The notes under the pieces are model-generated. The model saw nothing but the letters and a program-made list of their open reading frames with translations, did no database searches and was not told the origin of the DNA. Positions 28,193 to 38,406 of a stretch of 64,000 bases of DNA are shown piece by piece. The stretch's first letter is position 1. Each line of letters begins with the position of its first letter. The stretch lies in assembly GCF_032716425.1 (NCBI RefSeq), contig NZ_CP090419.1:1165001-1229000 (forward strand), given 5' to 3'. Source of the stretch: Pseudoalteromonas sp. N1230-9. Its GTDB lineage: Bacteria; Pseudomonadota; Gammaproteobacteria; Enterobacterales; Alteromonadaceae. The position numbers were made by a program, and so were the translations under genes.

Positions 28193-28228
28193 GAACGTGC
28201 ATGATAAACAATAATAAGAAGAGGCGTT

Positions 28229-28363
28229 ATGAAATCTAACCAAAATGGGGCGAAATTTAGTCTAGTCATTGTGTCTGTAATCGTTTTAGGTGTCTCTGCA
28301 TGGTTTAATCAAGCGAATGCAAGTGAAACGAATGTTCAACCAGTAGTAAGTAACCAAAAGTAA
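28229..28363 (+). CDS. Possible small membrane or secreted peptide (44 residues)
   Basis: Short ORF beginning MKSNQNGAKF, one hydrophobic helix (about residues 11-25, SLVIVSVIVLGVSAW), then ANASETNVQPVVSNQK. It could be a single-pass peptide or a signal peptide cleaved after ANA. Support: a good Shine-Dalgarno (AAGAGG 5 nt before the ATG), a promoter-like pair upstream and a 9-bp inverted repeat after the stop. No family recognised. It stands alone between the GhrA-like gene and smrA. Expression is unproven. Confidence 0.5.
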   Translation: MKSNQNGAKFSLVIVSVIVLGVSAWFNQANASETNVQPVVSNQK

Positions 28364-28371
28364 TCGTGTTA

Positions 28372-28398
28372 TTGGTGCACAAAGTGGATGTGCACCAA
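28372..28398. terminator. Inverted repeat between the small ORF and smrA
   Basis: Perfect 9-bp stem TTGGTGCAC / GTGCACCAA with a 9-nt loop between convergent reading frames. No T run on either side, so its role as terminator is uncertain. Confidence 0.4.
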
Positions 28399-28402
28399 CT
28401 GC

Positions 28403-28984
28403 CTAGCTCCTTTTAGAGTGGATCTCTCTGTTTTCGTGCTTTTTCTCGTCCGACTTTTTCAGCAACACATAAGTTGCGCCATTTCCTCCATGGTGTTTGA
28501 GTGCACTATGAAAGGCAAGTACAGATGGAATTTCTTGTAGCCATTTATTTGTGTAACTTTTTAATATTCCGGGTTTAGATTTGTTTTTAATGCCAATACC
28601 ATGGCGAACTAATACTACGCGTATGTTGCGTTTATGACAGTCATCAATAAATGTAAGAAGTGTCGTTCTTGCGCGTTGAAGAGGTTGGCCATGTAAATCT
28701 AGAGTCGCATCTAGCTGGTATTTAGCTAATCGCAGATTTTTAAAAACTTGTGCTTGCACACCTTCATTTTTAAAGCTTAAAACGGCATGAGGGTCTAATA
28801 GTTCCACATACTCGCTCTGTAGATAATTCTCATCCACAGATAAATCGCATTCGGCAGCTTTGCGCTTTTCTTGCTGAGCAAGTGACGGGCCTTGCTTGGT
28901 GCTTTTGAGCTTTACAGTGTCGTGTTTAAGAGGTTTAACATCTTCCATTGACATAAGAAATAAGTCGAAGTCGTCTAGTGACAT
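28403..28984 (-). CDS. smrA: Smr-domain protein SmrA (YdaL-like nuclease)
   Basis: 193 residues. The N-terminus (SLDDFDLFLMSMEDVKPLK) matches the SmrA/YdaL type, and the C-terminal Smr domain has LDLHG (95-99), the LVRHGIG loop near 125-131 and HHGGNGATYVLL near the end. Smr domains are nucleases or nucleic-acid binding modules related to the MutS2 C-terminus; E. coli YdaL shows endonuclease activity. The biological role is unclear. Basic tail. Single leftward gene. Confidence 0.88.
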   Translation of the reverse strand: MSLDDFDLFLMSMEDVKPLKHDTVKLKSTKQGPSLAQQEKRKAAECDLSVDENYLQSEYVELLDPHAVLSFKNEGVQAQVFKNLRLAKYQLDATLDLHGQPLQRARTTLLTFIDDCHKRNIRVVLVRHGIGIKNKSKPGILKSYTNKWLQEIPSVLAFHSALKHHGGNGATYVLLKKSDEKKHENREIHSKRS

Positions 28985-29047
28985 AAGGCACCCCTAAATT
29001 ACTTATATACGCTGTATATGGTATATCAGTTCAGCTATTTTGTAAGT

Positions 29048-29079
29048 AAAAAAAAGCCCAAACAGATGGCTGTTTGGGC
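29048..29079 (-). terminator. Terminator of the small membrane protein gene
   Basis: 9-bp stem GCCCAAACA / TGTTTGGGC with a 6-nt loop, followed on the minus strand by eight T residues. Confidence 0.85.
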
Positions 29080-29132
29080 GTAAACAGTGATAGCTAGGAT
29101 AACCTGTTCTATCAATTTATCTTAGGAGAAGA

Positions 29133-29378
29133 TTAACCTTGGTTTACATTCAATTGGCCAAATGTATAGACCTTGAATAAATAAAATGTATTGATCAACA
29201 CTAAGCTCATATTTGAGATCACACTTGATGACATTAGATCTAAACTAAACGATAAAAATAATAAACTACACGCACTAATTGCTGCAAAACGCAGTAAATT
29301 TAGTTGGTTAATGAAGAAAGCACCTAATCCTAGTGCAAGTAACGTTAAGTTTAAAAGCCAATCTAGCTCGTTTAGCAT
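29133..29378 (-). CDS. Small integral membrane protein of unknown function
   Basis: About 81 residues from ATG 29378 (a TTG at 29450 would give 105). Three hydrophobic helices, with the pattern LRFAAISACSLLFLSFSLDL and NMSLVLINTFYLFKVYTFG. This faintly resembles the YgjV/Popeye-type three-helix membrane domain, but I would not assign it. No strong Shine-Dalgarno at either start. It is downstream of another unknown membrane gene (29480-29923) on the same strand and ends at a strong terminator. Confidence 0.6.
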   Translation of the reverse strand: MLNELDWLLNLTLLALGLGAFFINQLNLLRFAAISACSLLFLSFSLDLMSSSVISNMSLVLINTFYLFKVYTFGQLNVNQG

Positions 29379-29479
29379 GGTCGTATCTAATAGTGTCTGT
29401 GTTGAAAAAGGAGCGCCATTATGGTGATCTTTTGCACAGTTTTCAACCAAGTAATTTTATTGTTTTCAGATTAGATTTT

Positions 29480-29923
29480 TTAATCCATAGCTAGCTTTTT
29501 TATTGCAGCAAAAAAGCCACTTTTTTCAGTAATGCGGTATTTCTGGCAGCTGTTAGGGTCGCGTTTATCTTGGCATAGATAAATAGTATTACGGCTAAGG
29601 TCTGCACGTGGGATTAGTGTAGAGTCAAACACGTTGGCTCCGTAGCCAAATATGCCAGGCCAGAAGACACTTTGCGATACCATGCCTAGTTTTTCGTAGG
29701 TGATTAGAATTGGTTTAGGAGTGATAAGCAAAATTAATAATACGACTGCTAATATGTACCAACGGGCTGGACTTTTCTTTGCGGTCGGCTCTGCTACTGT
29801 TTGTTGTATTGGCTGCGTGGGTGTCTGAGGCTTGCTTATTGTTTTTGGTCGTTTGCTAGGGACTGGTTTCTTGCGAGCGGGTTGCTGCCCAAGTAAAGAT
29901 TGTTTTTTTACATTTTTAGACAT
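29480..29923 (-). CDS. Single-pass membrane protein of unknown function
   Basis: 147 residues. The first 50 are a basic, Pro/Lys/Gln-rich cytosolic stretch (KKPVPSKRPKTISKPQTPTQP), then one membrane helix (about 54-68, WYILAVVLLILLITP). A periplasmic part follows with two Cys in LCQDKRDPNSCQKYRI that could form a disulfide. No family recognised. It lies before the small membrane protein gene and may be co-transcribed with it. Confidence 0.68.
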   Translation of the reverse strand: MSKNVKKQSLLGQQPARKKPVPSKRPKTISKPQTPTQPIQQTVAEPTAKKSPARWYILAVVLLILLITPKPILITYEKLGMVSQSVFWPGIFGYGANVFDSTLIPRADLSRNTIYLCQDKRDPNSCQKYRITEKSGFFAAIKKLAMD

Positions 29924-30089
29924 AAAGCTTATCTGGCCTTTTATTTATAGGTCTCTATAATGAGATTATAACGAAGTTTTTGATATAATAGTTAAATTCA
30001 GATCATATAACATTGATTGTCCTAATTTGCGTAAAAGGTGCATTTCAACATGCAATTAGTGTTTATCTTTAAATATTAAGAGGAATAGT

Positions 30090-30473
30090 ATGGATACGCA
30101 GCTTTCAATTTTAATTGTGGACGATGTGGGGACTGTCCGCAGTTTTTTAAGTCAAACGCTAATGCACTTAGGAATTGACAATGTGCGAGAGGCTTCAACA
30201 GCTGCACAGTGCTTGAGTGCATGCAAAGAAAAAGAGTTCAATATTATCTTCTTAGATATAGAGCTACCCGATGGTGATGGTAAGGAGATTATTTCACAAA
30301 TTAATGAAATATCGCCTGAAGCGAATGTAGTGATGGTGTCAGCTCATTCTACTGTTGAAAATGTAAAAGAAGCAATTGAGAAAGGCGCTAAGGGTTTTGT
30401 TGTTAAGCCATTCACACCTAAAAAGATTGCGGCTATGTTGAAAAAATTCTACCCAGATCTAGAAATTGTTTAG
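30090..30473 (+). CDS. Stand-alone response regulator receiver protein (CheY-like)
   Basis: 127 residues, a receiver domain and nothing else. Acidic pair D11-D12, phospho-acceptor D56 (FLDIELPDGDG), switch S84 and K106 in VVKPF are all present, so it should be phosphorylated by a histidine kinase. No output domain and no kinase nearby; the partner is unknown. AGAGG precedes the ATG. It is convergent with rpsT and shares its terminator. Confidence 0.85.
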   Translation: MDTQLSILIVDDVGTVRSFLSQTLMHLGIDNVREASTAAQCLSACKEKEFNIIFLDIELPDGDGKEIISQINEISPEANVVMVSAHSTVENVKEAIEKGAKGFVVKPFTPKKIAAMLKKFYPDLEIV

Positions 30474-30508
30474 TGGCTGAGTATTTACACTAGGCATTAA
30501 AATTTAGG

Positions 30509-30540
30509 CAAAAAAAAACCGGCGTAGGCCGGTTTTTTTA
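30509..30540. terminator. Bidirectional terminator between receiver gene and rpsT
   Basis: AACCGGC, 4-nt loop, GCCGGTT with a poly-A run on the left and poly-T on the right; ends both convergent genes. Confidence 0.88.
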
Positions 30541-30557
30541 TATTCATCAAAAACAAA

Positions 30558-30818
30558 TTATAGCGCTTTGATTTTAGCTGCTAAACGGCTCTTATGACGA
30601 GCTGCTTTGTTCTTGTGGATTAGACCTTTAGTTGCGTAACGGTCTAGGATAGGTGTTGCAACAGCGAATGCCGCTTGTGCAGCTTCTTTGTCGCCCGCTT
30701 CAATTGCAGCAACTACTTTTTTGAAGTAAGTACGCATCATTGAACGACGGCTTGCGTTATGTTGACGATTTTTTTCGCTCGTAATAGCGCGTTTTTTTGC
30801 AGACTTGATGTTAGCCAA
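30558..30818 (-). CDS. rpsT: 30S ribosomal protein S20
   Basis: 86 residues, highly basic: [26 protein letters not shown] at the start and [19 protein letters not shown] at the end, the classic S20 pattern. It binds 16S rRNA in the small subunit. AGGAG precedes the ATG, and a clear sigma-70 promoter lies upstream. Divergent from murJ, the arrangement seen in many gammaproteobacteria. Confidence 0.97.
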   Translation of the reverse strand: MANIKSAKKRAITSEKNRQHNASRRSMMRTYFKKVVAAIEAGDKEAAQAAFAVATPILDRYATKGLIHKNKAARHKSRLAAKIKAL

Positions 30819-30865
30819 GGTTTGCTCCTAACAATCTTAAAATAAGCTTAATTTAAAGGCCGTGG

Positions 30866-30894
30866 AATATGCCTGTTTTTATCATGAATGTCAA
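30866..30894 (-). promoter_or_regulatory. Sigma-70 promoter of rpsT
   Basis: Minus strand TTGACA, 17-bp spacer, CATATT: a consensus -35 with optimal spacing, 48 bp upstream of the rpsT start. Confidence 0.75.
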
Positions 30895-31061
30895 CGAAAT
30901 TTTGACATCTCAAGAAAAACTGCTCCTTATAACGAACATCAATTTGCCGCTTTAGCAGTTAATATCGCCATTGTAACAAAGGGTCGGGTTCGAGCCTAGT
31001 GCTTTAAAGATATTTTAGGCATAATCGCCCATCTTAGAGGTTTTTTGATAATGGGTTTAAG

Positions 31062-32642
31062 GTGGCAAAAGGATTATTTCGTTCTGGGATGATTGTCAGT
31101 GCAATGACGATGATCTCGCGTATTTTAGGACTAGTACGTGATGCAGTTGTAGCCAATTTATTGGGGGCAAGTGCAGCTGCTGATGTGTTTTTATTTGCTA
31201 ACCGAATTCCTAACTTTTTGCGCCGTTTATTTGCTGAAGGGGCATTTGCACAAGCGTTTGTACCTGTTTTGTCTGATATTAAAGAGCAGCAAGGTGACGA
31301 TAAAGTAAGATTATTTGTAGCTCAAGCAGCCGGCACCCTAGGGACAATTTTGCTCGTTGTAACTTTATTTGGTGTGATTGCCTCGCCAGTGATTGCCGCA
31401 CTGTTTGGTACAGGCTGGTTTATAGACTGGTGGCAAGGGGGAGAAGATGCCGGAAAGTTCGAGCTGGCAAGCGCGCTTCTTAAACTAACTTTTCCATATT
31501 TGTTTTTTGTTAGTTTAGTTGCTCTGAGCGGTGCCGTGATGAATGTATACAATCGTTTTGCGGTCGCTGCGTTTACCCCAGTACTTTTAAATATTTCCAT
31601 TATCACTTGCGCAATTTTTCTGCATGATCAGTTTTCAGTGGGTGCATATGCGCTTGCTATAGGCGTGTTTGTTGGTGGTTTAGTGCAGCTACTGTTTCAG
31701 TTACCGTTTTTGTATCGTGCCCGTATGCTGAGCCGTCCTCAATGGGCTTGGCAAGATGAAAACGTTAAAAAAGTACGAAAACTAATGCTGCCAGCGTTAT
31801 TTGGCGTCTCGATTAGTCAAATAAACTTGTTGCTTGATACCATGATAGCTTCAATGTTAATGACGGGTTCCATTGCGTGGCTTTACTATTCTGACAGGTT
31901 GATTGAGTTTCCTCTTGGCCTATTCGGCATTGGTATTGCGACGGTAATTTTACCTGCACTATCTAAACTCCATAGTACGAAAAGCACACGTGATTTTCAG
32001 CACACGCTAGATTGGGGAGTGCGCTTTGTCATCTTTTTAGGCTTACCCGCCATGTTTGGCTTGATGGTGATAAGCCCATTAATCATCACCGTACTTTTCG
32101 ATCATGGCGCATTTCAAAATGGTGAGATAGATCATGTTCAAGCGGTAAGTTATGGCGTAATGGCTTATTCAGTTGGCTTAGTTAGTTTTATGCTGATTAA
32201 GGTGTTAGCACCTGGTTTCTATTCGCGTCAGGACACGAAAACGCCTGTTAAAATTGGCATTAAAACGTTAGTGCTTAATATGGTCTTTAATATTATGCTA
32301 GCGCCGTTTATTGGTTATTTAGGGTTGGCACTTGCTACGTCTATGTCGGCAAGCTGTAATGCGTATTTGCTGTATCGTCAGTTGCACAAAGAAGGTGTTT
32401 ATCAGTTTTCAGGCATGAGCCTTAAATTTAGTTTTAAATGTTTGTTTTCTAGTGTGTTTATGGCGGCGGTAGTTTGGTATGTTGGACAGCTCGTTGCTTG
32501 GCAAACTTGGCACTTTATGGAGCAAGTTTCGTTACTTGCAGGGTTACTCGTGTTAGCCGCATTCGTATACTTTTCGTCTTTGTTTGTAATGGGAATTCGA
32601 CTAAATACGATAAAAAGTGTTGCAACTACTGAATCGAACTAA
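31062..32642 (+). CDS. murJ: Lipid II flippase MurJ
   Basis: 526 residues, about 14 helices (MOP superfamily). Characteristic N-terminus GMIVSAMTMISRILGLVRDAVVANLLG with RILGLVRD, followed by ANRIPNFLRRLFAEGAFAQAFVPV, the MurJ signature with Arg residues lining the cavity. MurJ flips lipid II for peptidoglycan synthesis. Start is GTG; an AAGG sits immediately before it. It precedes ribF by 72 bp, as in related genomes. Confidence 0.95.
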   Translation: MAKGLFRSGMIVSAMTMISRILGLVRDAVVANLLGASAAADVFLFANRIPNFLRRLFAEGAFAQAFVPVLSDIKEQQGDDKVRLFVAQAAGTLGTILLVVTLFGVIASPVIAALFGTGWFIDWWQGGEDAGKFELASALLKLTFPYLFFVSLVALSGAVMNVYNRFAVAAFTPVLLNISIITCAIFLHDQFSVGAYALAIGVFVGGLVQLLFQLPFLYRARMLSRPQWAWQDENVKKVRKLMLPALFGVSISQINLLLDTMIASMLMTGSIAWLYYSDRLIEFPLGLFGIGIATVILPALSKLHSTKSTRDFQHTLDWGVRFVIFLGLPAMFGLMVISPLIITVLFDHGAFQNGEIDHVQAVSYGVMAYSVGLVSFMLIKVLAPGFYSRQDTKTPVKIGIKTLVLNMVFNIMLAPFIGYLGLALATSMSASCNAYLLYRQLHKEGVYQFSGMSLKFSFKCLFSSVFMAAVVWYVGQLVAWQTWHFMEQVSLLAGLLVLAAFVYFSSLFVMGIRLNTIKSVATTESN

Positions 32643-32714
32643 AAAAAAGATTATAATCGGCGTTTCACGCCCGATATCTGTGTTTGGGCTCGCTGATAAA
32701 GGCAAAAAGGTGGC

Positions 32715-33641
32715 ATGGAGTTAATTAGAGGTATTCACAATATACGCGCGCAGCATTTTGGCTGTGTGTTGACTATTGGTAATTTTGATGGCGTGCATTT
32801 AGGTCATGCAGAAGTGATTAAAGGCTTGCTACAAGACGCACAGAAACATCAATTACCAAGTACTGTGATGTTATTTGAGCCTCAGCCACAAGAGTTTTTT
32901 GCTAAAGACAACGCGCCTGCACGTTTGACACGACTTCGTGATAAGCTCAGCTTACTAGCAAAGCTGGGTGTTGAACGGGTGATTTGCATTAGTTTTAATC
33001 AGCAGTTTGCCAATATGGAAGCTGAGCAATTTGTCAGCCAAGTTTTAGTTGAAAAATTAGGTGTTAAAGCACTGACTGTGGGTGATGATTTTTGTTTTGG
33101 TAAGCGTCGCCGCGGTGATTTTTCACTACTGAAAAACATGGGCACTGAGCTAAACATGGATGTGAAAAGTACGGCTAGTTTTAGAAGACTTAATGATAGA
33201 GTAAGCAGTACTCTTATTCGCCATGCGCTTGCCGCAGGGCAATTAGAAGACGCAAAAACCATGTTAGGTCATGGTTATGCGATTTCTGGGCGTGTGATTC
33301 ATGGCTGGGCAAAAGGTCGTGAACTAGGCTTTAGAACAGCCAATATTGCATTAAAACGTCAAGTATGCCCAGTAAACGGGGTGTTTGCGGTACGTGCAAT
33401 AGTTGGCAATAAAGAATTATTTGGGGTTGCAAATATTGGCAACAAACCCACATTTAATGGAACACGCGCATTGTTAGAAGTTCATCTTTTCGACTTTGCG
33501 CAAGATATTTACGGACAATTTATGCACGTGGAGCTGATTAAGAAGCTCCGCGATGAGAAAAAATTCGAGACATTAACACAACTGACGGCGCAGATTGCAG
33601 ATGATGTAACCGCCGCGAAGCAGTGTTTTGGTTTAAACTAG
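32715..33641 (+). CDS. ribF: Bifunctional riboflavin kinase / FAD synthetase
   Basis: 308 residues. The N-terminal FAD synthetase nucleotidyltransferase carries TIGNFDGVHLGH (about 20-31) and SSTLIRHAL. The C-terminal flavokinase has GRVIHGWAKGRELGFRTANI and VFAVRAIV. It makes FMN and FAD from riboflavin. It heads the ribF-ileS-lspA-fkpB-ispH run, 25 bp before ileS. AAAAAGG precedes the ATG. No FMN riboswitch is visible upstream. Confidence 0.95.
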   Translation: MELIRGIHNIRAQHFGCVLTIGNFDGVHLGHAEVIKGLLQDAQKHQLPSTVMLFEPQPQEFFAKDNAPARLTRLRDKLSLLAKLGVERVICISFNQQFANMEAEQFVSQVLVEKLGVKALTVGDDFCFGKRRRGDFSLLKNMGTELNMDVKSTASFRRLNDRVSSTLIRHALAAGQLEDAKTMLGHGYAISGRVIHGWAKGRELGFRTANIALKRQVCPVNGVFAVRAIVGNKELFGVANIGNKPTFNGTRALLEVHLFDFAQDIYGQFMHVELIKKLRDEKKFETLTQLTAQIADDVTAAKQCFGLN

Positions 33642-33666
33642 GTAGCCGATACGGAAAGTAGGATTA

Positions 33667-36492
33667 ATGAGCGACTACAAACATACTTTGAATTTACCGG
33701 AAACAGCGTTTCCAATGCGCGGCAATTTGGCACAACGTGAACCAAAGATGCTTAAGACATGGTATGAAGACGATCTTTACGGTCAAATTCGCAGCGCTAA
33801 AAAAGGTAAGAAAACCTTCATTTTGCATGACGGCCCTCCGTATGCAAACGGTGATATCCATTTAGGCCACTCGGTAAATAAAATTCTTAAAGATATTATT
33901 GTTAAGTCAAAAACCCTGTCTGACTTTGATGCACCTTATGTGCCTGGTTGGGACTGTCACGGTTTACCAATTGAGTTAATGGTTGAAAAGAAAGTCGGTA
34001 AGCCTGGCGTGAAAGTGTCTGCTGCTGAGTTCCGTGAAAAATGTCGCGAATATGCAAAAAAGCAAGTTGAAGGTCAAAAAACAGACTTTAAACGCTTAGG
34101 CGTATTTGGTGACTGGGATAAGCCTTACTTAACAATGAACTTTGACTTTGAAGCGAATGCGATTCGCGTGCTTGGTCGCATCATTAAAAATGGTCATTTA
34201 CACAAAGGTGCTAAGCCTGTTCACTGGTGTACAGACTGTGGCTCAGCACTTGCTGAAGCAGAGGTTGAATACCAAGATAAACAGTCGCCAGCAATCGATG
34301 TGCGTTTTGAGTTTGCTGATCAAGATGCAGTTATTAATGCGTTTGAACTAGCAGATGGTCATCAAGGTATCGGTACTGTAAGCACCGCAATCTGGACAAC
34401 AACACCGTGGACACTTCCTGCTAACCGTGCAGTAGCGGTTCATGAAAAACTTGAGTATGCCCTTGTTCAAGTTGACGATGAAGGTGCACAGCAGCGTCTA
34501 ATTTTAGGTTCTGAGCTAGTTAAAGATGCTATGGACCGTTATGGATTTAAGCATTATCACGTACTTGGCTATGTGAAAGGTGCTGCACTTGAGAATTTAC
34601 AGGTTGCTCACCCATTTTATGACTTCACAGTGCCAGTTATTGTTGCTGATCACGTAACAACTGATTCTGGTACGGGTGTTGTACATACTGCGCCTGGTCA
34701 CGGTCAAGAAGATTTCGCGGCAGGTCTTGCTTATGGTCTAGAAGTAGCTAACCCTGTTGGTGCAAACGGTGTTTATTTACCAGACACACCAATGTTTGCT
34801 GGTCAGCACGTATTTAAAGCAAATGCGAGCGTTATTGACGTATTAACTGAAAACAATGCGTTATTGCATCACCATGCGCTTACGCACAGCTACCCACATT
34901 GCTGGCGTCATAAAACGCCAATTATCTTCCGTGCTACGCCACAGTGGTTCGTAAGTATGGATCAAGCTAACCTTCGTCAAGATTCATTAAACGAAATCAA
35001 AAAGACTGAGTGGTTACCTGAGTGGGGCGAAAGCCGCATTGCAAATATGGTTGAAGGCCGTCCTGATTGGTGTATTTCACGTCAACGTACATGGGGTGTG
35101 CCAATTGCATTATTTGTAGACAAAGACACAGGTGCGCTTCACCCAAATACCCAAGAGCTGATCGAAGAAGCTGCGAAGTTAGTTGAAAAATCAGGTATTC
35201 AAGCTTGGTATGACTTAGACCCTGCTACTTTACTTGGCGATGACGCTGAGCAATACATGAAAGTACAAGATACGCTAGATGTATGGTTCGACTCAGGTGT
35301 GACTCACGCATGTGTGGTTGATGCACGTGAAGATTTAACCGGTCCTGCTGATCTTTACTTAGAAGGTTCTGACCAACACCGTGGTTGGTTTATGTCGTCA
35401 ATGATGACATCGGTTGCTATCAATGGTCATGCGCCTTACAAGCAAGTATTAACACATGGTTTTACGGTTGATGAAAATGGCCGTAAGATGTCTAAATCAT
35501 TAGGCAACGTAATTTCGCCACAAAACGTGATGAACAAACTAGGTGCTGATATCTTACGTTTATGGGTTGCATCAACTGACTTTACAGCTGAAATGACTGT
35601 ATCTGATGAAATCTTTAAACGTTCAGCAGACCGTTATCGTCGTATCCGTAACACCAGCCGTTATTTACTTGCGAACTTAAATGGTTTTGATCCAAAAACA
35701 GATCAAGTTGCTATTGAAGACATGGTTGAGCTTGACCGTTGGATTGTTGGCCGTGCAGCCGAGCTTCAAGATGAGATTTTAGCGGCTTACGATAAGTACC
35801 AAATGCTACTTGTAACGCAAAAGCTAATGAACTTCTGTACTGGTGAGCTAGGTTCGTTCTACCTAGATGTAATCAAAGACCGTCAGTACACAGCGAAAAG
35901 CGATAGCCACGCACGTCGTTCATGTCAAACCGCGCTTTACCACATTGCTGAAGCAATGACACGTTGGATGGCACCGATTTTAAGCTTTACTGCACAAGAA
36001 ATTTGGGAAGCATTACCAGGCGAGCGTGGCAAGTTTGTATTCACTTCAGTGTGGTACGATGGCTTAAAAGCCTCTTCGCAGGGTAAGTTCAGCAACGATG
36101 ATTGGTTAACAATCTTAAATGTACGTGATGAAGTTAACCGTGTATTAGAGGCAGCTCGTAAAGAAGACGTTATTGGTGCAACTCTACAAGCAAACGTAAG
36201 CATCTACGCAAGTGAAGAGTTAAGCTCTAAACTAGCTGCGTTAGGTGATGAACTACGCTTTGTATTATTAACGTCAGGCGTAACAGTTGAAACTGTAACA
36301 GCGCAGCCTGAAGGTACTCAGGCGACTGAGATTGACGGCCTATTCATTAAAGTTGCTGCAACAACCGCTGAAAAATGTGAGCGTTGTTGGCATTACTGTG
36401 ATGATGTAGGTGCTAACCCTGCTCATCCTGAAATCTGTGGTCGTTGTGTAAGCAATGTTGACGGCGATGGTGAACAGCGTCAGTTCGCATAG
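33667..36492 (+). CDS. ileS: Isoleucyl-tRNA synthetase
   Basis: 941 residues, class I synthetase. HIGH motif appears as HLGH in [16 protein letters not shown] (about 57-72), KMSKS in [12 protein letters not shown], and the C-terminal zinc site CERCWHYC...CGRCV. The editing domain ([12 protein letters not shown]) is intact, so Val-tRNA-Ile proofreading is expected. Length equals the E. coli enzyme. lspA begins 9 bp beyond the stop. Confidence 0.98.
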   Translation: MSDYKHTLNLPETAFPMRGNLAQREPKMLKTWYEDDLYGQIRSAKKGKKTFILHDGPPYANGDIHLGHSVNKILKDIIVKSKTLSDFDAPYVPGWDCHGLPIELMVEKKVGKPGVKVSAAEFREKCREYAKKQVEGQKTDFKRLGVFGDWDKPYLTMNFDFEANAIRVLGRIIKNGHLHKGAKPVHWCTDCGSALAEAEVEYQDKQSPAIDVRFEFADQDAVINAFELADGHQGIGTVSTAIWTTTPWTLPANRAVAVHEKLEYALVQVDDEGAQQRLILGSELVKDAMDRYGFKHYHVLGYVKGAALENLQVAHPFYDFTVPVIVADHVTTDSGTGVVHTAPGHGQEDFAAGLAYGLEVANPVGANGVYLPDTPMFAGQHVFKANASVIDVLTENNALLHHHALTHSYPHCWRHKTPIIFRATPQWFVSMDQANLRQDSLNEIKKTEWLPEWGESRIANMVEGRPDWCISRQRTWGVPIALFVDKDTGALHPNTQELIEEAAKLVEKSGIQAWYDLDPATLLGDDAEQYMKVQDTLDVWFDSGVTHACVVDAREDLTGPADLYLEGSDQHRGWFMSSMMTSVAINGHAPYKQVLTHGFTVDENGRKMSKSLGNVISPQNVMNKLGADILRLWVASTDFTAEMTVSDEIFKRSADRYRRIRNTSRYLLANLNGFDPKTDQVAIEDMVELDRWIVGRAAELQDEILAAYDKYQMLLVTQKLMNFCTGELGSFYLDVIKDRQYTAKSDSHARRSCQTALYHIAEAMTRWMAPILSFTAQEIWEALPGERGKFVFTSVWYDGLKASSQGKFSNDDWLTILNVRDEVNRVLEAARKEDVIGATLQANVSIYASEELSSKLAALGDELRFVLLTSGVTVETVTAQPEGTQATEIDGLFIKVAATTAEKCERCWHYCDDVGANPAHPEICGRCVSNVDGDGEQRQFA

Positions 36493-36501
36493 GAGTTGTT
36501 T

Positions 36502-37002
36502 GTGAGCAAACTAGCCGGAAAAAGTGGCTTGGTTTGGTTATGGCTGAGTCTACTACTTTTAGTAGTAGACCACGCGACAAAAACACTTGTCGTTAATACC
36601 ATGGCCTACAAAGAGTCGATAGATATTCTGCCTTTTTTTAATTTCACTTATGTACATAATTATGGTGCAGCCTTCAGCTTTTTAAGTGACTCTGGAGGTT
36701 GGCAGCGCTGGTTTTTTAGTCTGATAGCTGTGTCGATCAGTGTACTTTTAGTGTGGTGGCTTAAACGCTTACCAGCGACAAACAAGGTATTGTGCTCAGC
36801 TTATGCATTGGTGTTAGCAGGGGCTATTGGCAATTTATACGACCGTATTGCTTATGGTTATGTCATTGACTTCTTGCACGTCTATTATGAAAACTGGCAC
36901 TTTCCTGTTTTTAATATTGCTGATTGTGCCATTTGTATTGGTGCCGCATTACTTTTATTTGATGCCTTTACAGGCGAAAGTCCTAAGGAGCAAAAAGCAT
37001 GA
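36502..37002 (+). CDS. lspA: Lipoprotein signal peptidase (signal peptidase II)
   Basis: 166 residues, four helices. Catalytic aspartates D114 (NLYDR) and D141 (FNIAD) fall at the E. coli positions when the GTG at 36502 is used. AGGAG lies 6 nt before that GTG, which favours it over a TTG two codons upstream. It cleaves prolipoproteins before the lipidated Cys, so it would process BamD and the other lipoproteins here. The stop overlaps the fkpB ATG. Confidence 0.96.
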   Translation: MSKLAGKSGLVWLWLSLLLLVVDHATKTLVVNTMAYKESIDILPFFNFTYVHNYGAAFSFLSDSGGWQRWFFSLIAVSISVLLVWWLKRLPATNKVLCSAYALVLAGAIGNLYDRIAYGYVIDFLHVYYENWHFPVFNIADCAICIGAALLLFDAFTGESPKEQKA

Positions 37003-37439
37003 GCCAAGCAGTAATTGGTAATAACTCTGAAGTGATCTTTCATTTCTCAATTAAGTTAGAAGATGGCTCAGCAGCTGATTCTACTAAAGTTCATAATAAA
37101 CCAGCTAAATTGCGAATGGGTGACGGAAGCCTAACAGAGAACTTTGAAAAATGTTTGTTAGGTTTAGCGGCAGGTGACAATAAATCTTTTGAACTTGAGC
37201 CAGAGGATGCATTTGGCCAACCTAATCCTGATAACATTTATTATGTTGACCGCAGCAAGTTTGGCGCAGATACGCCAGCTGAAGTTGGCAATATAATCGC
37301 GTTTACTCAACCAGACGGTACTGAATTACCTGGTCTTGTTCGTGAAGTACAAGGTGAGTCTGTAACGATTGATTTTAACCACCCTTTGGCTGGTCAACGT
37401 TTGACTTTTGAAGTTGAGATTTTAGAGGTAGCGGGCTGA
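36999..37439 (+). CDS. fkpB: FKBP-type peptidyl-prolyl isomerase FkpB (SlpA)
   Basis: 146 residues. SlyD-like FKBP with an insert-in-flap domain: [18 protein letters not shown] at the start, [21 protein letters not shown] in the middle and [18 protein letters not shown] at the end. It acts as a prolyl isomerase and chaperone. It lies between lspA and ispH as in E. coli, with ATGA overlap upstream and a 1-bp overlap with ispH downstream. Confidence 0.94.
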   Translation: MSQAVIGNNSEVIFHFSIKLEDGSAADSTKVHNKPAKLRMGDGSLTENFEKCLLGLAAGDNKSFELEPEDAFGQPNPDNIYYVDRSKFGADTPAEVGNIIAFTQPDGTELPGLVREVQGESVTIDFNHPLAGQRLTFEVEILEVAG

Positions 37440-38368
37440 TGGATATTTTATTAGCCAATCCGCGCGGTTTTTGCGCGGGTGTTGACCGCGCAATTAGTAT
37501 TGTTGAGCGTGCACTCGATATCTTCGAAAAGCCTATCTATGTTCGCCACGAAGTTGTGCATAATCGTTATGTGGTTGATGGTTTAAAAAATCGTGGCGCT
37601 GTTTTTGTTGAAGAGCTTGACCAAGTGCCTGACGATAGCATTGTTATTTTTAGTGCCCATGGTGTATCGCAAGCTGTTCGCAACGAAGCAAAACGCCGTG
37701 AATTAAAAGTGTTTGATGCAACCTGTCCGCTGGTCACTAAAGTTCATATGGAAGTAACTCGTGCGAGTAAAAAAGGCATAGAGTGTGTGTTGATTGGCCA
37801 CCATGGGCACCCAGAAGTTGAAGGCACCATGGGGCAGTATGACAACGAAGCGGGTGGTATTTACTTAGTAGAAACCCCTGAAGATGTCGAAAAGCTGAGT
37901 GTTAAAAACCCTGAAAACTTATTTTACTGTAGCCAAACGACATTATCTGTAGATGATACAGCTGATGTGATTGATGCACTACGTGCTAAGTTTCCAGCCA
38001 TTGATGGCCCACGCAAAGATGATATTTGTTACGCAACGCAAAACCGCCAAGACGCAGTCCGTGATTTAGCGGATAAAGTGGATGTATTACTTGTTGTGGG
38101 AGCAAAAAATAGCTCTAACTCAAACCGTCTACGCGAGCTTGCTGATAAAATGGGCACGAAGGCGCATTTGATTGATGATGCAAGTAACGTTGAAGCGGAT
38201 TGGTTCGACAATGTCAATGCGGTGGGTGTTACTGCCGGCGCATCTGCACCTGAAGTTCTGGTTCAGCAAGTTATTGCGCGCCTGAAAGAATTAGGCGGTA
38301 ATCAAGTTGTTGAAAACCCTGGTGAAGAAGAAAATATAGTATTTGCCGTTCCTGTTGAGCTACGCTAA
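37439..38368 (+). CDS. ispH: 4-hydroxy-3-methylbut-2-enyl diphosphate reductase
   Basis: 309 residues. IspH makes IPP and DMAPP from HMBPP in the MEP isoprenoid pathway. Its iron-sulfur cluster cysteines sit at C12 (GFCAGV), C96 (ATCPLV) and C197 (CYATQNRQ), exactly as in E. coli. The [13 protein letters not shown] segment holds a substrate-binding His. Last gene of the run; the AlgZ gene starts 38 bp further on. Confidence 0.97.
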   Translation: MDILLANPRGFCAGVDRAISIVERALDIFEKPIYVRHEVVHNRYVVDGLKNRGAVFVEELDQVPDDSIVIFSAHGVSQAVRNEAKRRELKVFDATCPLVTKVHMEVTRASKKGIECVLIGHHGHPEVEGTMGQYDNEAGGIYLVETPEDVEKLSVKNPENLFYCSQTTLSVDDTADVIDALRAKFPAIDGPRKDDICYATQNRQDAVRDLADKVDVLLVVGAKNSSNSNRLRELADKMGTKAHLIDDASNVEADWFDNVNAVGVTAGASAPEVLVQQVIARLKELGGNQVVENPGEEENIVFAVPVELR

Positions 38369-38406
38369 TCTAAGCGGATAACTGTGAACAAAAAATAGGA
38401 GAGCCC

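Noticed and set aside
32643..32714. FMN riboswitch before ribF
   Set aside because: Only 72 bp separate murJ and ribF, too short for an FMN riboswitch, and no conserved fold is seen.
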